From NCBI RefSeq assembly GCF_000429185.2, contig NZ_AUBJ02000001.1:4774001-4838000 (forward strand): DNA of 64,000 nt, written 5' to 3'. The DNA is from Actinoalloteichus caeruleus DSM 43889 (GTDB lineage: Bacteria; Actinomycetota; Actinomycetes; Mycobacteriales; Pseudonocardiaceae). Positions 1 through 9,121 of this stretch are shown piece after piece; the first letter of the stretch is position 1, and each line of letters begins with the position of its first letter. The position numbers and the translations under genes are program-made. The notes beneath the pieces are model-generated. The model worked only from the letters and a program-made list of their open reading frames with translations, had not been told where the DNA came from and made no database searches.

Positions 1-268
1 TGGCCTCCTTGGCCATGATCTCGGCGGCGTCCTGGTCGACGAGGTAGTCACCACCCTTGACGGTGTCGAAGGTGTGCCATTCCCAGTTGTCTTCCTCGAC
101 GTTGGCCAGCGCGGCGCACATCCCGCCCTGGGCGGCGCCGGTGTGGGACCGAGTGGGATAGAGCTTGGTGAGCACCGCGGTACGCGCCTGCTGACCGGAC
201 TCGATCGCCGCTCGCATCCCGGCGCCGCCGGCGCCGACGATCACCACGTCGTACTTGTGGAACTGCAT
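1..268 (-). CDS. sdhA: Succinate dehydrogenase flavoprotein subunit (5' part only)
   Basis: The first 89 codons of SdhA, which oxidises succinate to fumarate with covalently bound FAD and passes electrons to the iron-sulfur subunit. The N-terminus ([20 protein letters not shown]) contains the FAD-binding [10 protein letters not shown] dinucleotide fold at residues 8-17. It is followed by a Thr-Arg-Ser-His-Thr-Gly segment matching the FAD-attachment region and an Ala-Gln-Gly-Gly motif. The ATG at 268 is preceded by a GGAGAG ribosome binding site. The gene runs off the left edge; sdhB would be expected beyond it. It is the third gene of an sdhC-sdhD-sdhA transcript, starting about 118 bases after sdhD. 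Confidence 0.96.
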   Translation of the reverse strand, partial: MQFHKYDVVIVGAGGAGMRAAIESGQQARTAVLTKLYPTRSHTGAAQGGMCAALANVEEDNWEWHTFDTVKGGDYLVDQDAAEIMAKEA

Positions 269-386
269 GAGCGTCTCTCCGTCTTCACTGCGCCGACCCC
301 GGGTGGTCGCCCACCCGGGGTCGCCCGCACTTCTCGCGTCGGACGGCGCCTACCGCGTCGCCGTCGGGGGACCCGGGGGACCGGCG

Positions 387-809
387 TCAGTTACCGATGT
401 TGGGGTCGAAGGTGAACAGCACGAAGGTCCCGACGGCGATCGTGACGATCATCGAGACGTAGAGCAGCATCTTCAACCAGAAGCGGGTCTGGTCCTTGCG
501 CGCGTAGTCGTTGATGACGGTGCGCAGGCCGTTGCCGCCGTGGAGACCGGCCAGCCACAGCATGGTCAGGTCCCAGAACTGCCAGAACGGCGAGGCCCAC
601 CGACCGGCGACGAACGCGAAGTTGATGCGCTGCACGCCGTCGTCCAGGAACAGCATGATGAGCAGGTGGCCCAGCACCAGGAAGACCAGCAGCAGGCCGG
701 ACAGGCGCATGAACAACCAGCTGTACAGCTCGAAGTTGCTGCGCCGCGCCGCCGGGCGCTGCGGGGAACGGGGCTTGTCCACCGAGAAGGGGGCGTCGGT
801 CACGGACAT
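387..809 (-). CDS. sdhD: Succinate dehydrogenase hydrophobic membrane anchor subunit
   Basis: A 140-residue membrane subunit of respiratory complex II. After a hydrophilic N-terminus of about 25 residues there are three hydrophobic spans (roughly 32-52, 72-93 and 113-135). The segment LHGGNGLRTVINDY after the second span is characteristic of SdhD and places the haem/quinone-binding region. Length is normal for the family. It lies two bases after sdhC and before sdhA, so the three genes are one transcript. It works with SdhC to anchor the catalytic subunits and reduce menaquinone. Confidence 0.95.
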   Translation of the reverse strand: MSVTDAPFSVDKPRSPQRPAARRSNFELYSWLFMRLSGLLLVFLVLGHLLIMLFLDDGVQRINFAFVAGRWASPFWQFWDLTMLWLAGLHGGNGLRTVINDYARKDQTRFWLKMLLYVSMIVTIAVGTFVLFTFDPNIGN

Positions 810-811
810 GG

Positions 812-1249
812 TCAGCTACCCCCGAACAGGTCAGCGAAGCCCTTGACGAGCAGGTAGTAGGAGCCGGGGATCATCACGACCAGCCAGATCGCGAGGATCG
901 TCCACAGCATCGGCTTCTGGTACTTGGTGCCCTTCGACCAGAAGTCCACGAGCATCACCCGGATGCCGTTCAGGGCGTGGTAGAGCACGGCACCGACGAG
1001 GCCCAGCTCGAAGAGCACCATCACCGGGTGCTTGTAGGTCTCGATCACGACGTCGTACGCGTTCGGCGAGACCCGCACCAGTGCGGTGTCCAGCACGTGG
1101 ACGAACAGGAAGAAGAAGACGAGCACACCGGTGATCCGGTGGGCTACCCACGACCACATCCCCGGGTCGCCCCGGTACAGGGTGCCGCCAAGCCGGGCGT
1201 TCCCCGCCCGGTCCGCGGCACCAGCCGAGTGGGCGGTGGTGCTGGCCAT
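812..1249 (-). CDS. sdhC: Succinate dehydrogenase cytochrome b556 subunit
   Basis: A 145-residue haem-binding membrane subunit of complex II. The motif WSWVAHRITGVLVFF near residue 30 is the conserved SdhC signature, with His-Arg-Ile-Thr-Gly marking the first helix. Three transmembrane spans are visible, and the second contains LYHALNGIR, including a likely haem-ligand histidine. The ATG at 1249 has GGAGG about nine bases upstream. It is the first gene of sdhC-sdhD-sdhA and is divergent from the nucleoside transporter operon. Confidence 0.95.
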   Translation of the reverse strand: MASTTAHSAGAADRAGNARLGGTLYRGDPGMWSWVAHRITGVLVFFFLFVHVLDTALVRVSPNAYDVVIETYKHPVMVLFELGLVGAVLYHALNGIRVMLVDFWSKGTKYQKPMLWTILAIWLVVMIPGSYYLLVKGFADLFGGS

Positions 1250-1680
1250 GATCGACGGCCTCCAACATCGCTGGTGGGAAGGGACTCGTAACGTCGCGGG
1301 AAACTCGCCTCGAGCATCACGAAGCCTTGACTCGCCGGATGTTAGTCCTGGGCAATCACTCCGGCACAGCCGACGGTGCCTGGTTGTGACTGACCGAACA
1401 TGCCGTGGTGCGCGGGTGGGCGGTGGCCAACCGGCCGGTGGTGGTGATCTGGGGGTCGCCTCACCTCGGCGAACCGGCGTGGCGGGAACCCGAGGGTGGT
1501 CGCGGTGCGTGAGGGGTCCTGGTTGTCAACCGCGAACCGTGTGTCTCCCGCGATGCGGACCCAACGATTCGGTTAAGGGCCCGTGAACGGCTACCGACCA
1601 TGCGCTACCGACAGGTACGGTTCGGCGTCCGCAGAGACCTCTGTGCTGCTCAGCATGACTGAGTTGGAAGGAGTGCAACC
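1250..1680. other. Divergent intergenic region, sdhC / nucleoside transporter
   Basis: About 430 bases with no convincing gene. It must hold the promoters of both divergent operons. A short direct repeat GCTACCGAC is seen at about 1590 and 1603. A GGAAGGAG ribosome binding site stands just before the lipoprotein start at 1681. No clear -10/-35 pair or strong palindrome was identified. Confidence 0.5.
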
Positions 1681-2826
1681 ATGCGTCGACCGCGTGGTGC
1701 CGCGCTGGCAATCGCCCTGACCGGGGTGTTGGCGGTGGTCGGGTGTGCCAAGGACGGCGGCGGCACGTCGACGTCCGGTGAGGGCGGCGGTGGCGAGGGC
1801 GCCGCCGGCTGCCAGCTGGCCGACCCGCCCCCCGTCCCGGACGAGGTCGAGGTCAGCACACCGGAGACGGCCGACGTCGACGGCAGCGAGCTGCGCGTCG
1901 GTCTGGCCTACGACATCGGTGGCCGGGGTGACGCCTCGTTCAACGACGCCGCCGCCGCCGGTCTCGACCGGGCCGAGGAGGAGTTCGGCCTTGGCGACGT
2001 CCGCGAGCTGACGGCCGAGGCCAACGAGTCCGAGGACGCCAAGGTGTCCCGCCTGCGCCAGCTGGCCGACGAGGGCTTCAGCCCGATCATCGGGGTCGGC
2101 TTCGCCTACGCCGACGCCTTCGAGACCGTCGCCGCCGACTACCCCGACACCGACTTCGCGCTGGTCGACGCGGCCGTGGAGGGTGCGGACAACATCACCC
2201 CGCTGCTGTTCGCCGAGCACGAGGGCTCCTTCCTCGCGGGTGTGGCCGCCGCCTACAAGACGGACAACTGCCACATCGGCTTCGTCGGGGGCGTGGAGAC
2301 GCCGCTGATCCAGAAGTTCGAGGCCGGCTTCCTCGAGGGTGCCCGGGCGGCCGCCCCGGACATCCAGATCGAGAACACCTACCTGACCCCGGCCGGTGAC
2401 ATCACGGGCTTCCAGGACCCGGCCAAGGGCAACGAGGCGACCCGCGCGCAGCTCGACGCCGGTGCCGACGTCGTGTACCACGCCGCCGGTGCCTCCGGGA
2501 AGGGCGTGTTCGAGGCCGCGAAGGCGGGTGACGCGCTCGCGATCGGCGTCGACTCCGACCAGTACAACCAGGAGACGGTGGCGGAGTCGAGGGACGTCAT
2601 CATCACCTCGATGCTCAAGCGCGTCGACGTGGCGGTGTTCAACTACCTCGCCGCGGTCGCGGAGGAGGACCTCGCGGACTTCCCCGAGGTCTTCGACCTG
2701 AGCGTCGACGGCGTGGACTACTCCACCTCGGGGGGGATGGTCGACGACATCGCCGACGTCCTCGACGGTTACAAGGCCCAGATCATCGAGGGTGAGATCG
2801 AGGTCCCGTCCTCGCCGACCGGCTGA
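1681..2826 (+). CDS. BMP-family nucleoside-binding lipoprotein (ABC transporter)
   Basis: A 381-residue extracellular solute-binding lipoprotein of the BMP/PnrA family, whose members bind purine and pyrimidine nucleosides. The N-terminus has two arginines, a hydrophobic stretch and a Val-Val-Gly-Cys lipobox with the acylated Cys at residue 22. A Gly/Ser-rich linker follows. The BMP fold begins at LRVGLAYDIGG (about residue 64), with GVGFAYADAF and GVDSDQYNQ segments typical of the family. The start ATG has GGAAGGAG upstream. It heads an operon with a matching ATPase, two permeases, cdd and deoA, which supports nucleosides as the substrate. Confidence 0.93.
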   Translation: MRRPRGAALAIALTGVLAVVGCAKDGGGTSTSGEGGGGEGAAGCQLADPPPVPDEVEVSTPETADVDGSELRVGLAYDIGGRGDASFNDAAAAGLDRAEEEFGLGDVRELTAEANESEDAKVSRLRQLADEGFSPIIGVGFAYADAFETVAADYPDTDFALVDAAVEGADNITPLLFAEHEGSFLAGVAAAYKTDNCHIGFVGGVETPLIQKFEAGFLEGARAAAPDIQIENTYLTPAGDITGFQDPAKGNEATRAQLDAGADVVYHAAGASGKGVFEAAKAGDALAIGVDSDQYNQETVAESRDVIITSMLKRVDVAVFNYLAAVAEEDLADFPEVFDLSVDGVDYSTSGGMVDDIADVLDGYKAQIIEGEIEVPSSPTG

Positions 2827-2858
2827 GCCGGTCCACCACCCGCCGCTCCCAGGCAACG

Positions 2859-2895
2859 CACCGGGCACCTCGCGACCAGCGCGGGGTGCCCGGTG
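2859..2895 (+). terminator. Hairpin between binding protein and ATPase genes
   Basis: A perfect 11-bp inverted repeat, CACCGGGCACC (2859-2869) and GGTGCCCGGTG (2885-2895). Four or five further inner pairs leave a loop of about five bases. It sits 33 bases after the lipoprotein stop and has no U-run. It probably acts as a 3' stabiliser or partial terminator that keeps the binding protein in excess over the membrane components (inference). Confidence 0.65.
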
Positions 2896-3037
2896 TCGGA
2901 TCCGGGCAAGGGGCACCCACGACGGGCGGGCGCGTGTCCCGCACACTCGAAGGGCGGCGCGGCCACCCACGCCCGCCGCCACGGTCGTCGGCCGGTCGAG
3001 ACGCGGCCGAGAGCCACACACGACAAGGAAGGGCGGG

Positions 3038-4684
3038 ATGACCAGTCCTGTTCCCGAGGAAGGCACCGGTCACGACGCCGGGGTGCCCTCCGACACAGCC
3101 GCCGTGCCCGCGGTGAGGCTGTCCGGGATCACCAAGCGGTTCCCCGGCGTCGTCGCCAACTCGGACGTGCACCTGGGGGTGCGGGCCGGCGAGGTGCACG
3201 CGCTCTGCGGGGAGAACGGCGCGGGCAAGTCGACCCTGATGAAGATCCTCTACGGCATGCAGCAACCGGACGAGGGCACGATCGAGGTCGAGGGGCGGGA
3301 GGTGGTCTTCCGCTCGCCGGCCGACGCGATCGACGCGGGCGTGGGCATGGTGCACCAGCACTTCATGCTGGCCGACAACCTCACGGTCCTGGAGAACGTG
3401 CTCCTGGGCGCGGAGAAGCTGCACGGCATCGGCCGGCGGGCCAGGGCGAGGGTGTCGGAACTGGCCAGGCGGGCCGGCCTCACCGTCGACCTCTCCCTGC
3501 TCGTCGAGGAGCTCGGGGTCGCCGACCGGCAGCGCGTCGAGATCCTCAAGGTGCTCTACCGGGGTGCCCGCATCGTCATCCTCGACGAGCCGACGGCCGT
3601 GCTGGTCCCGCAGGAGGTCGACGAGCTGTTCGCGACCCTGCGCGAGATGCGGGCCGACGGTTACACCTTCCTCTTCATCTCCCACAAGCTGGACGAGGTG
3701 CGGGCGATCGCCGACGCCGTCACCGTGATCCGTCGGGGCACCACGGTCGGCACCGCCGACCCGAGGACGGTCACCTCGCGGCAGCTCGCCGAGATGATGG
3801 TGGGCAGCGAGCTCCCCAGCCCGGAGACGCGCGTGTCCTCGGTCACCGACGTCGAGGTGCTGCGCGTCGAGGGCCTGACCCTGCGGAGCGAGGGCAGCGA
3901 GCGGCCCCTGCTCGACTCGATCGACCTCACCGTCCGGGCGGGGGAGATCGTGGGCATCGCCGGGGTCGAGGGCAACGGCCAGGTCGAACTCGTCGAGGCC
4001 GTCATGGGGATGCGCCGGGCCCACGCCGGCACCGTCCGGTTGTCGGGGGTCGACCTCACCAGCAAGGGCACGATGGCCCGGCGTGAGGCGGGCATCGGGT
4101 ACGTCCCGGAGGACCGCACCCGGCACGGCCTGCTCCTCGACGAACCGCTGTGGTCCAACCGCATCCTCGGCTTCCAGAGCCGCCGCCCGGTCTCCAGCGG
4201 CGCGTGGCTCAGCATCGAGGGAGCCAGGACGGACACCACCCGCATCGTCGAACAGTTCGACGTCCGCACCCCGGGCATCGACGTGGCCGCCGGGGCGCTC
4301 TCCGGCGGGAACCAGCAGAAGCTGATCGTCGGACGGGAACTGTCCGGCGACCCCGTCCTGCTCATCGCCTCCCACCCCACCCGAGGGGTGGACGTCGGCG
4401 CGCAGGCGGGCATCTGGGAACACATCAAGACCGCGAGGGCCAACGGTCTCGCGGTGCTGCTCGTCTCCGCTGACCTCGACGAGCTGATCGGGCTGTCGGA
4501 CACGATCAAGGTCATCTACGGCGGGCGGCTGGTCGCGGACGCCGACCCCCGGTCCGTCACCCCGGAGGACCTGGGCGCGGCCATGACCGGCGCCGGGGAG
4601 GTCGGCACCGACGACGGCGGCACCGACGACGGGGGCACCGACGACGGCGGGACCGACCGGTCGACACGAGGCGGGGATCGGTGA
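3038..4684 (+). CDS. Nucleoside ABC transporter, duplicated ATPase subunit
   Basis: A 548-residue tandem ATPase of the type that pairs with BMP lipoproteins (BmpA/NupA-like). The first cassette has Walker A GENGAGKS, the LGVADRQRVEILK signature region and Walker B IVILDEPTAVL. The second has a degenerate P-loop region (GVEGNGQVELVE), the signature LSGGNQQK and a Walker-B-like LLIASHPTRGVD. This asymmetry is usual for the family. The ATG at 3038 is preceded by AAGGAAGG, and an in-frame upstream extension has no support. The C-terminus carries a Thr-Asp-Asp-Gly-Gly repeat of about 15 bases per unit (near 4604-4650), probably a flexible tail. The stop overlaps the next start. Confidence 0.93.
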   Translation: MTSPVPEEGTGHDAGVPSDTAAVPAVRLSGITKRFPGVVANSDVHLGVRAGEVHALCGENGAGKSTLMKILYGMQQPDEGTIEVEGREVVFRSPADAIDAGVGMVHQHFMLADNLTVLENVLLGAEKLHGIGRRARARVSELARRAGLTVDLSLLVEELGVADRQRVEILKVLYRGARIVILDEPTAVLVPQEVDELFATLREMRADGYTFLFISHKLDEVRAIADAVTVIRRGTTVGTADPRTVTSRQLAEMMVGSELPSPETRVSSVTDVEVLRVEGLTLRSEGSERPLLDSIDLTVRAGEIVGIAGVEGNGQVELVEAVMGMRRAHAGTVRLSGVDLTSKGTMARREAGIGYVPEDRTRHGLLLDEPLWSNRILGFQSRRPVSSGAWLSIEGARTDTTRIVEQFDVRTPGIDVAAGALSGGNQQKLIVGRELSGDPVLLIASHPTRGVDVGAQAGIWEHIKTARANGLAVLLVSADLDELIGLSDTIKVIYGGRLVADADPRSVTPEDLGAAMTGAGEVGTDDGGTDDGGTDDGGTDRSTRGGDR

Positions 4685-5784
4685 TGGGGTCGATACGAGC
4701 GAAACTGCTGCCGCCGGCACTGGCGATCGCCTTCGCCGTGCTGCTGTGCGCGGTGACCCTGCTGTTCTCCGGGAGCAGCCCGCTGGAGGCGCTGGGCGCC
4801 ATGGTGGGCAGCCTCGGCCGGGGCACGACCGCCGTGGACGTGGTCAACACCGCCACCTCGTACTACATCGTCGCCCTCGCGGCGGCCCTCGGGTTCCAGA
4901 TGAACCTGCTGAACATCGGCATCGAGGGCCAGTACCGGCTCGCGGCCTGCGTCGCCGCGATCGTGGGTGGCGCGGTCACGCTGCCCTTCGGGCTGGGCGT
5001 GGTCGTCACCATGCTCGCGGCGGCCGCCACCGGAGCCGCGTGGGTGGGCATCGCCGCGTTGCTCAAGGTGTACCGGGGCGTGTCCGAGGTGATCTCCACG
5101 ATCATGCTGAACGCGCTGTCGTTCGGCGTGATCGCCTACCTGATCAGCTCGGACATGTTCGGCGAGCTGCGCGGGAACAACATCGGCACGCCCTACCTGC
5201 CCGAATCCAGCCGCGTCCCCGGCTTCTCCTTCGGCTCGTCGGGGACCGTGTTCGGCATGGTGCTGGTGGCCGCCGCCCTCGGCGTCGGGTACTGGGTGTT
5301 GATGAACCGGACCAGGTTCGGCTTCGAGCTGCGCGCCTCCGGGAAGTCGCCGACGGCGGCGGCCGCGGGCGGCGTCAACGCCAAGAAGATGATCCTGGTG
5401 ACCCTGCTGATCTCCGGTGCGGTCGCCGGCCTCGCCGGGCTGCCCGAACTGCTCGGCCGGGACCACACCTTCAGCCTGAACTTCCCCGCCGGCTACGGGT
5501 TCACCGGGTTGGCGGTGGCGCTGCTCGGGCGGAACAACCCCGTCGGCATCGCCTTCGGCGCGCTGCTGTGGGCCTTCCTGGACAAGAGCAGGCTCGCCCT
5601 CGACAACGTGGGCGTGCCCAGCGAGATCGTGACCATCATGCAGGGCTCGATCGTCCTGTCGGTCGTCGTGGCGTACGAGCTGGTCCGCCGCGTCGAGCTG
5701 CGGGCCGAGCAGCGGCGGGTCGGCGGGCAGAACCCGCCCGGCTCCGGTGAGCCGCGGCCCGTGTCGGCAGGAGGTGCCGTATGA
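4684..5784 (+). CDS. Nucleoside ABC transporter permease 1
   Basis: A 366-residue BPD_transp_2-type permease with about eight to ten hydrophobic spans. The segment NIGIEGQYRLAA near residue 79 and the SPTAAAAGGVNAKK loop, which contacts the ATPase, are typical of the NupP/YufP group. The start is taken as the ATG at 4684, which overlaps the ATPase stop as TGATG; a GTG one codon earlier is an alternative. It pairs with the second permease to form the heterodimeric channel for nucleosides. Confidence 0.92.
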   Translation: MGSIRAKLLPPALAIAFAVLLCAVTLLFSGSSPLEALGAMVGSLGRGTTAVDVVNTATSYYIVALAAALGFQMNLLNIGIEGQYRLAACVAAIVGGAVTLPFGLGVVVTMLAAAATGAAWVGIAALLKVYRGVSEVISTIMLNALSFGVIAYLISSDMFGELRGNNIGTPYLPESSRVPGFSFGSSGTVFGMVLVAAALGVGYWVLMNRTRFGFELRASGKSPTAAAAGGVNAKKMILVTLLISGAVAGLAGLPELLGRDHTFSLNFPAGYGFTGLAVALLGRNNPVGIAFGALLWAFLDKSRLALDNVGVPSEIVTIMQGSIVLSVVVAYELVRRVELRAEQRRVGGQNPPGSGEPRPVSAGGAV

Positions 5785-7211
5785 CCCTCGGCGCTACGTC
5801 ACAGGACCCGAACACCTCGGCGGGGCCGGTGACCGAGAAGGCACCGCGGTCCCGGCGTCGCATCCCCGGTTGGCTCATGGGAGCCCTCTGGGTCGCGGTG
5901 GTCATGGTCCTGCTCTCGACCACGTCCTTCCTCACCGGGCTCCCGCAGCTCACCTCGTCCAGCACCATCGAGTCGGCGGCGCGGTTCGCGCTGCCGATCC
6001 TGCTGGCCGCCCTGGGCGGGCTGTGGGCGGAACGGGCCGGCATCATCAACATCGGCCTCGAAGGCATGATGATCTTCGGGACCTGGGGTGCGGCCTTCGC
6101 CGGCTACTACTGGGGCCCGTGGGCCGGCCTGTTGGCCGCCGCCCTGTTCGGCGCGGTCGGCGGCCTGCTGCACGCCGTGGCCACCGTCACTTTCGGGGTG
6201 AACCACATCGTCTCCGGTGTGGCGATCAACCTGTTGGGCCTCGGCGTCACCAAGTACCTGTCGAGCCTGATCTTCTACCCGCTGTCCGGGAACCCGCGCG
6301 AGTCGCCGCCGGTGCCGAAGTTCGACACCTACTCGGCGCAGCCGCTGGCCGGGTGGCTGGGCGAGTTGGAGGCGATGCAGCGGGTCGGGATCTCCGACGT
6401 GGCCGGCATCCTGCGCGGCCTCGTGATCGGCGTCTCCCCGCTGGCCATGATCGGCATCCTGCTGGTGCCGGTGAGCTACCTGGTGCTGTGGCGGAGCCGG
6501 TTCGGGCTCCGGTTGCGATCCTGCGGTGAGAACCCGAAGGCCGCCGAGTCGCTCGGCGTCAACGTGTACCTGTACAAGTACTCGGCCGTGATCATGTCCG
6601 GCGCGCTGGCCGGCATCGGTGGCGCCGCCCTGGTCCTCAACCCGGGGCAGCCCGGCTACTCGGAGAACCAGGTGAACGGCCGGGGCTACATCGGCCTCGC
6701 GGCGATGATCTTCGGCAACTGGCGGCCGGGTGGTCTGCTCGGTGGTTCCGCGCTGTTCGGCTACGCCGACGGCCTCCGGCTGCGGCAGGGCGAAACGACC
6801 GTGCACGCCCTGCTGTACGGAGCGGCGCTGCTGGTGCTGGTCCTCGCCGTCGTGCACCTCGTGCGGGGCCGTTGGACGAACGGGGCCACCGCCCTCGGGG
6901 GAGCGGTCGCGCTCTACGCGGTGTACTGGTTCACCGACGGCATCCCCCGGGAGCTGTTGGCCTACGCGCCGCACCTGGTGACGCTGGTGGTGCTCGCCGT
7001 CGCCGCCCAGAAACTGCGGGGACCGGCGGCCAACGGGCTCCAGTACAGCCGGGAGACCGGTGGTCGCCGGAAACGGGGAGGGAAGGAACCCGGGGCCCTG
7101 GTGGGCGCCGGCGGGCCCGGGGCGCCGCCACCACCCCCCGGTGGTCGGGCGGGACCCGACGAGGCGGAACCCCCAGGCCGGGGTGGGGCCGCGCCGCCAA
7201 CGGGCGGTTGA
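5781..7211 (+). CDS. Nucleoside ABC transporter permease 2
   Basis: A 476-residue permease of the same family as its upstream neighbour (NupQ/YufQ-like). It starts with an ATGA overlap on the previous stop. The hydrophobic core covers about residues 35-420 and includes NIGLEGMMIFGTWGAA and the coupling loop NPKAAESLGVN. The last 50 residues are Gly/Pro/Arg-rich with no membrane character, making the protein longer than usual for the family. This tail may be genuine disorder or may reflect a base-call error in the G/C-rich 7060-7200 stretch. The gene continues into cdd and deoA. Confidence 0.9.
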   Translation: MTLGATSQDPNTSAGPVTEKAPRSRRRIPGWLMGALWVAVVMVLLSTTSFLTGLPQLTSSSTIESAARFALPILLAALGGLWAERAGIINIGLEGMMIFGTWGAAFAGYYWGPWAGLLAAALFGAVGGLLHAVATVTFGVNHIVSGVAINLLGLGVTKYLSSLIFYPLSGNPRESPPVPKFDTYSAQPLAGWLGELEAMQRVGISDVAGILRGLVIGVSPLAMIGILLVPVSYLVLWRSRFGLRLRSCGENPKAAESLGVNVYLYKYSAVIMSGALAGIGGAALVLNPGQPGYSENQVNGRGYIGLAAMIFGNWRPGGLLGGSALFGYADGLRLRQGETTVHALLYGAALLVLVLAVVHLVRGRWTNGATALGGAVALYAVYWFTDGIPRELLAYAPHLVTLVVLAVAAQKLRGPAANGLQYSRETGGRRKRGGKEPGALVGAGGPGAPPPPPGGRAGPDEAEPPGRGGAAPPTGG

Positions 7212-7293
7212 TCCGGTCGCTCCCGCACGACGCGGGAGCGAGGACCGGAGCGGACGAGGACACGCGCTGATCGTGGGAAGAGGAGCCAACGAG

Positions 7294-7704
7294 ATGACGA
7301 CGGCGACGGCCGGGACCGAGGTCGACTGGGACGCCCTGCGCGAGGCCGCGGTCCGGGCCGCCCAGACCGCCTACTGCCCCTACTCGGGACTCCAGGTGGG
7401 GGCGGCGGCGGTCTGCTCGGACGGGCGGGTGGTCACCGGGTGCAACGTCGAGAACGCCTCCTACGGGGTCGGTCTCTGCGCCGAGTGCACCATGGCCGGT
7501 CAGCTCCAGCTCACCGGCGGTGGCCGGTTCGTCGCCGTCGCCTGCCGCTCCGGAGCCGGTGAGCTGCTCATGCCCTGCGGTCGTTGCCGCCAGGTGCTCT
7601 ACGAACTCGGTGGACCCGAGTGCCTGGTGGACACCCCGGACGGGGTGCTGCCGATGACGCGGGTGCTGCCGGCGGCCTTCGGGCCGGCGGACCTGCCCGC
7701 CTGA
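7294..7704 (+). CDS. cdd: Cytidine deaminase
   Basis: A 136-residue zinc enzyme converting cytidine and deoxycytidine to the uridine forms. The active site is visible: CAE (Cys62 ligand and Glu64 proton shuttle) and PCGRCRQ (Cys95 and Cys98). This is the three-cysteine pattern of the small homotetrameric class. NVENASYG is also typical. The ATG at 7294 has AAGAGGA about ten bases upstream, and a longer in-frame reading is not needed. It lies between nucleoside import genes and thymidine phosphorylase, so imported cytidine is deaminated and then phosphorolysed. Confidence 0.96.
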   Translation: MTTATAGTEVDWDALREAAVRAAQTAYCPYSGLQVGAAAVCSDGRVVTGCNVENASYGVGLCAECTMAGQLQLTGGGRFVAVACRSGAGELLMPCGRCRQVLYELGGPECLVDTPDGVLPMTRVLPAAFGPADLPA

Positions 7705-7748
7705 GGCGCCGCGCCGGAACGAACGGTGAGCCAGAGCGAGGAGACGAG

Positions 7749-9047
7749 ATGACCTCAGCGTTGAGCGCCGTGGACGTGATCCGCGTGAAGCGGGACGGCG
7801 GCGAACTGACCGACGAGCAGATCGACTGGGTGGTCGACGCCTACAACGCGGGTGCCGTCGCCGAGGAACAGATGGCGGCTCTCGCGATGGCGATCCTGCT
7901 GAACGGGATGACGGCCCGGGAGACCGGTCGCTGGACGCGGGCGATCGTGCGCTCGGGGGAGCGGCTGGACCTGACCGAGGTCGACCGGCCGACCGTCGAC
8001 AAGCACTCCACGGGGGGTGTGGGTGACAAGATCACCCTGCCGCTGGCCCCGCTGGTGGCGACCTGCGGGGCGGCCGTCCCCCAGCTCTCCGGCCGCGGCC
8101 TCGGCCACACCGGAGGCACCCTGGACAAGCTGGAGTCCATCCCCGGGTGGCGGGCGCGTCTCACCACCGCCGAGATCGTCGCGCAGCTGAACTCCGTCGG
8201 CGCGGTCGTCTGCGCGCCCACCGAGGGGCTGGCGCCAGCCGACCGCAAGCTGTACGCGCTGCGCGACGTCACCGGGACCGTCGAGTCCATCCCCCTGATC
8301 GCCGGGTCGATCATGGGGAAGAAGGTCGCGGAGGGCGCGGACGGCCTCGTGCTCGACGTCAAGGTCGGCTCCGGCGCCTTCATGAAGAACGAGGACAGGG
8401 CGAGGGAGCTCGCCGCCACCCTGGTGTCCATCGGTGAGAGCCACGGCATGGCGGTGAGCGCCCTGCTGACCGACATGTCCACCCCGCTGGGGGCCACCGT
8501 GGGCAACGCCCTGGAGGTCGCCGAGGCGGTGGACGTGCTGCGCGGTGGTGGCCCCGCCGACGTCGTCGAGCTGACGGTGGCACTGGCCACCGAGATGCTG
8601 CGGCTGGCCGGCATCGACCCCACCGGTGCCACCGATCCCGCCGCCGTGCTCTCCTCCGGCGCCGCCTACGAGACGTGGTGCCGGATGATCCGCGCGCAGG
8701 GAGGGGACCCGGAGGCCCCCCTGCCGACCGCCGCGCACACCCGGACCGTCACGGCCGCGGAGGACGGTGTCCTGACCGCCGTGGACGCCTACCAGGTCGG
8801 GATGGCCGCCTGGCGGCTCGGCGCCGGCCGGGCCAGGAAGGAGGACGCCGTGCGGTTCGGTGCCGGTGTCCGCCTGTTGGCCAGGCCAGGCGACCGCGTC
8901 CGCCGGGGCGACCCGCTGTTCGAGCTGAGCACCGACACCCCGGAGGCGTTCCCCGGTGCGGTGGCCGAGCTGGCCAGCGCGGTGCGCACCGGGGAGACGG
9001 CGGTCGAGGCGCACCCCCTTGTGCTGGATGTGGTGCGCGGAGGATGA
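7749..9047 (+). CDS. deoA: Thymidine / pyrimidine-nucleoside phosphorylase
   Basis: A 432-residue phosphorylase splitting thymidine or deoxyuridine into base and deoxyribose-1-phosphate. The family signature KHSTGGVGDK is at about residue 84, followed by SGRGLGHTGGTLDKLESIPG, the phosphate and nucleoside binding region. Length and the C-terminal domain are normal. The ATG at 7749 has a GAGGAGA ribosome binding site. It is the last gene of the uptake and salvage operon. Deoxyribose-1-phosphate from this enzyme would need a phosphopentomutase and DeoC, both present in the window. Confidence 0.96.
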   Translation: MTSALSAVDVIRVKRDGGELTDEQIDWVVDAYNAGAVAEEQMAALAMAILLNGMTARETGRWTRAIVRSGERLDLTEVDRPTVDKHSTGGVGDKITLPLAPLVATCGAAVPQLSGRGLGHTGGTLDKLESIPGWRARLTTAEIVAQLNSVGAVVCAPTEGLAPADRKLYALRDVTGTVESIPLIAGSIMGKKVAEGADGLVLDVKVGSGAFMKNEDRARELAATLVSIGESHGMAVSALLTDMSTPLGATVGNALEVAEAVDVLRGGGPADVVELTVALATEMLRLAGIDPTGATDPAAVLSSGAAYETWCRMIRAQGGDPEAPLPTAAHTRTVTAAEDGVLTAVDAYQVGMAAWRLGAGRARKEDAVRFGAGVRLLARPGDRVRRGDPLFELSTDTPEAFPGAVAELASAVRTGETAVEAHPLVLDVVRGG

Positions 9048-9097
9048 GTCCGCTCCAGCGGCCGCCTCGCCCCGCCGCCCCCGGGTGGCCCCTCCCA

Positions 9098-9121
9098 GGT
9101 CAGCCCTGGTCTCGGCTGACC
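9098..9121. terminator. Bidirectional hairpin after deoA
   Basis: A perfect 8-bp inverted repeat GGTCAGCC (9098-9105) and GGCTGACC (9114-9121) with an 8-base loop. It lies 50 bases beyond the deoA stop. It also lies where the convergent DUF418 gene should end, so it can serve both strands. Its presence argues that the DUF418 gene truly ends here. Confidence 0.6.

Noticed and set aside
2783-4720. A 645-codon minus-strand frame opposite the nucleoside ABC ATPase
   Set aside because: No domain is visible and it is fully explained as the antisense shadow of a certain gene.
7755-9097. DUF418 reading frame continuing as a 430-residue extension across antisense deoA
   Set aside because: The extension has no similarity to DUF418 proteins, lies opposite a conserved gene, and passes through a hairpin suited to ending both genes. 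A single missing base explains it.
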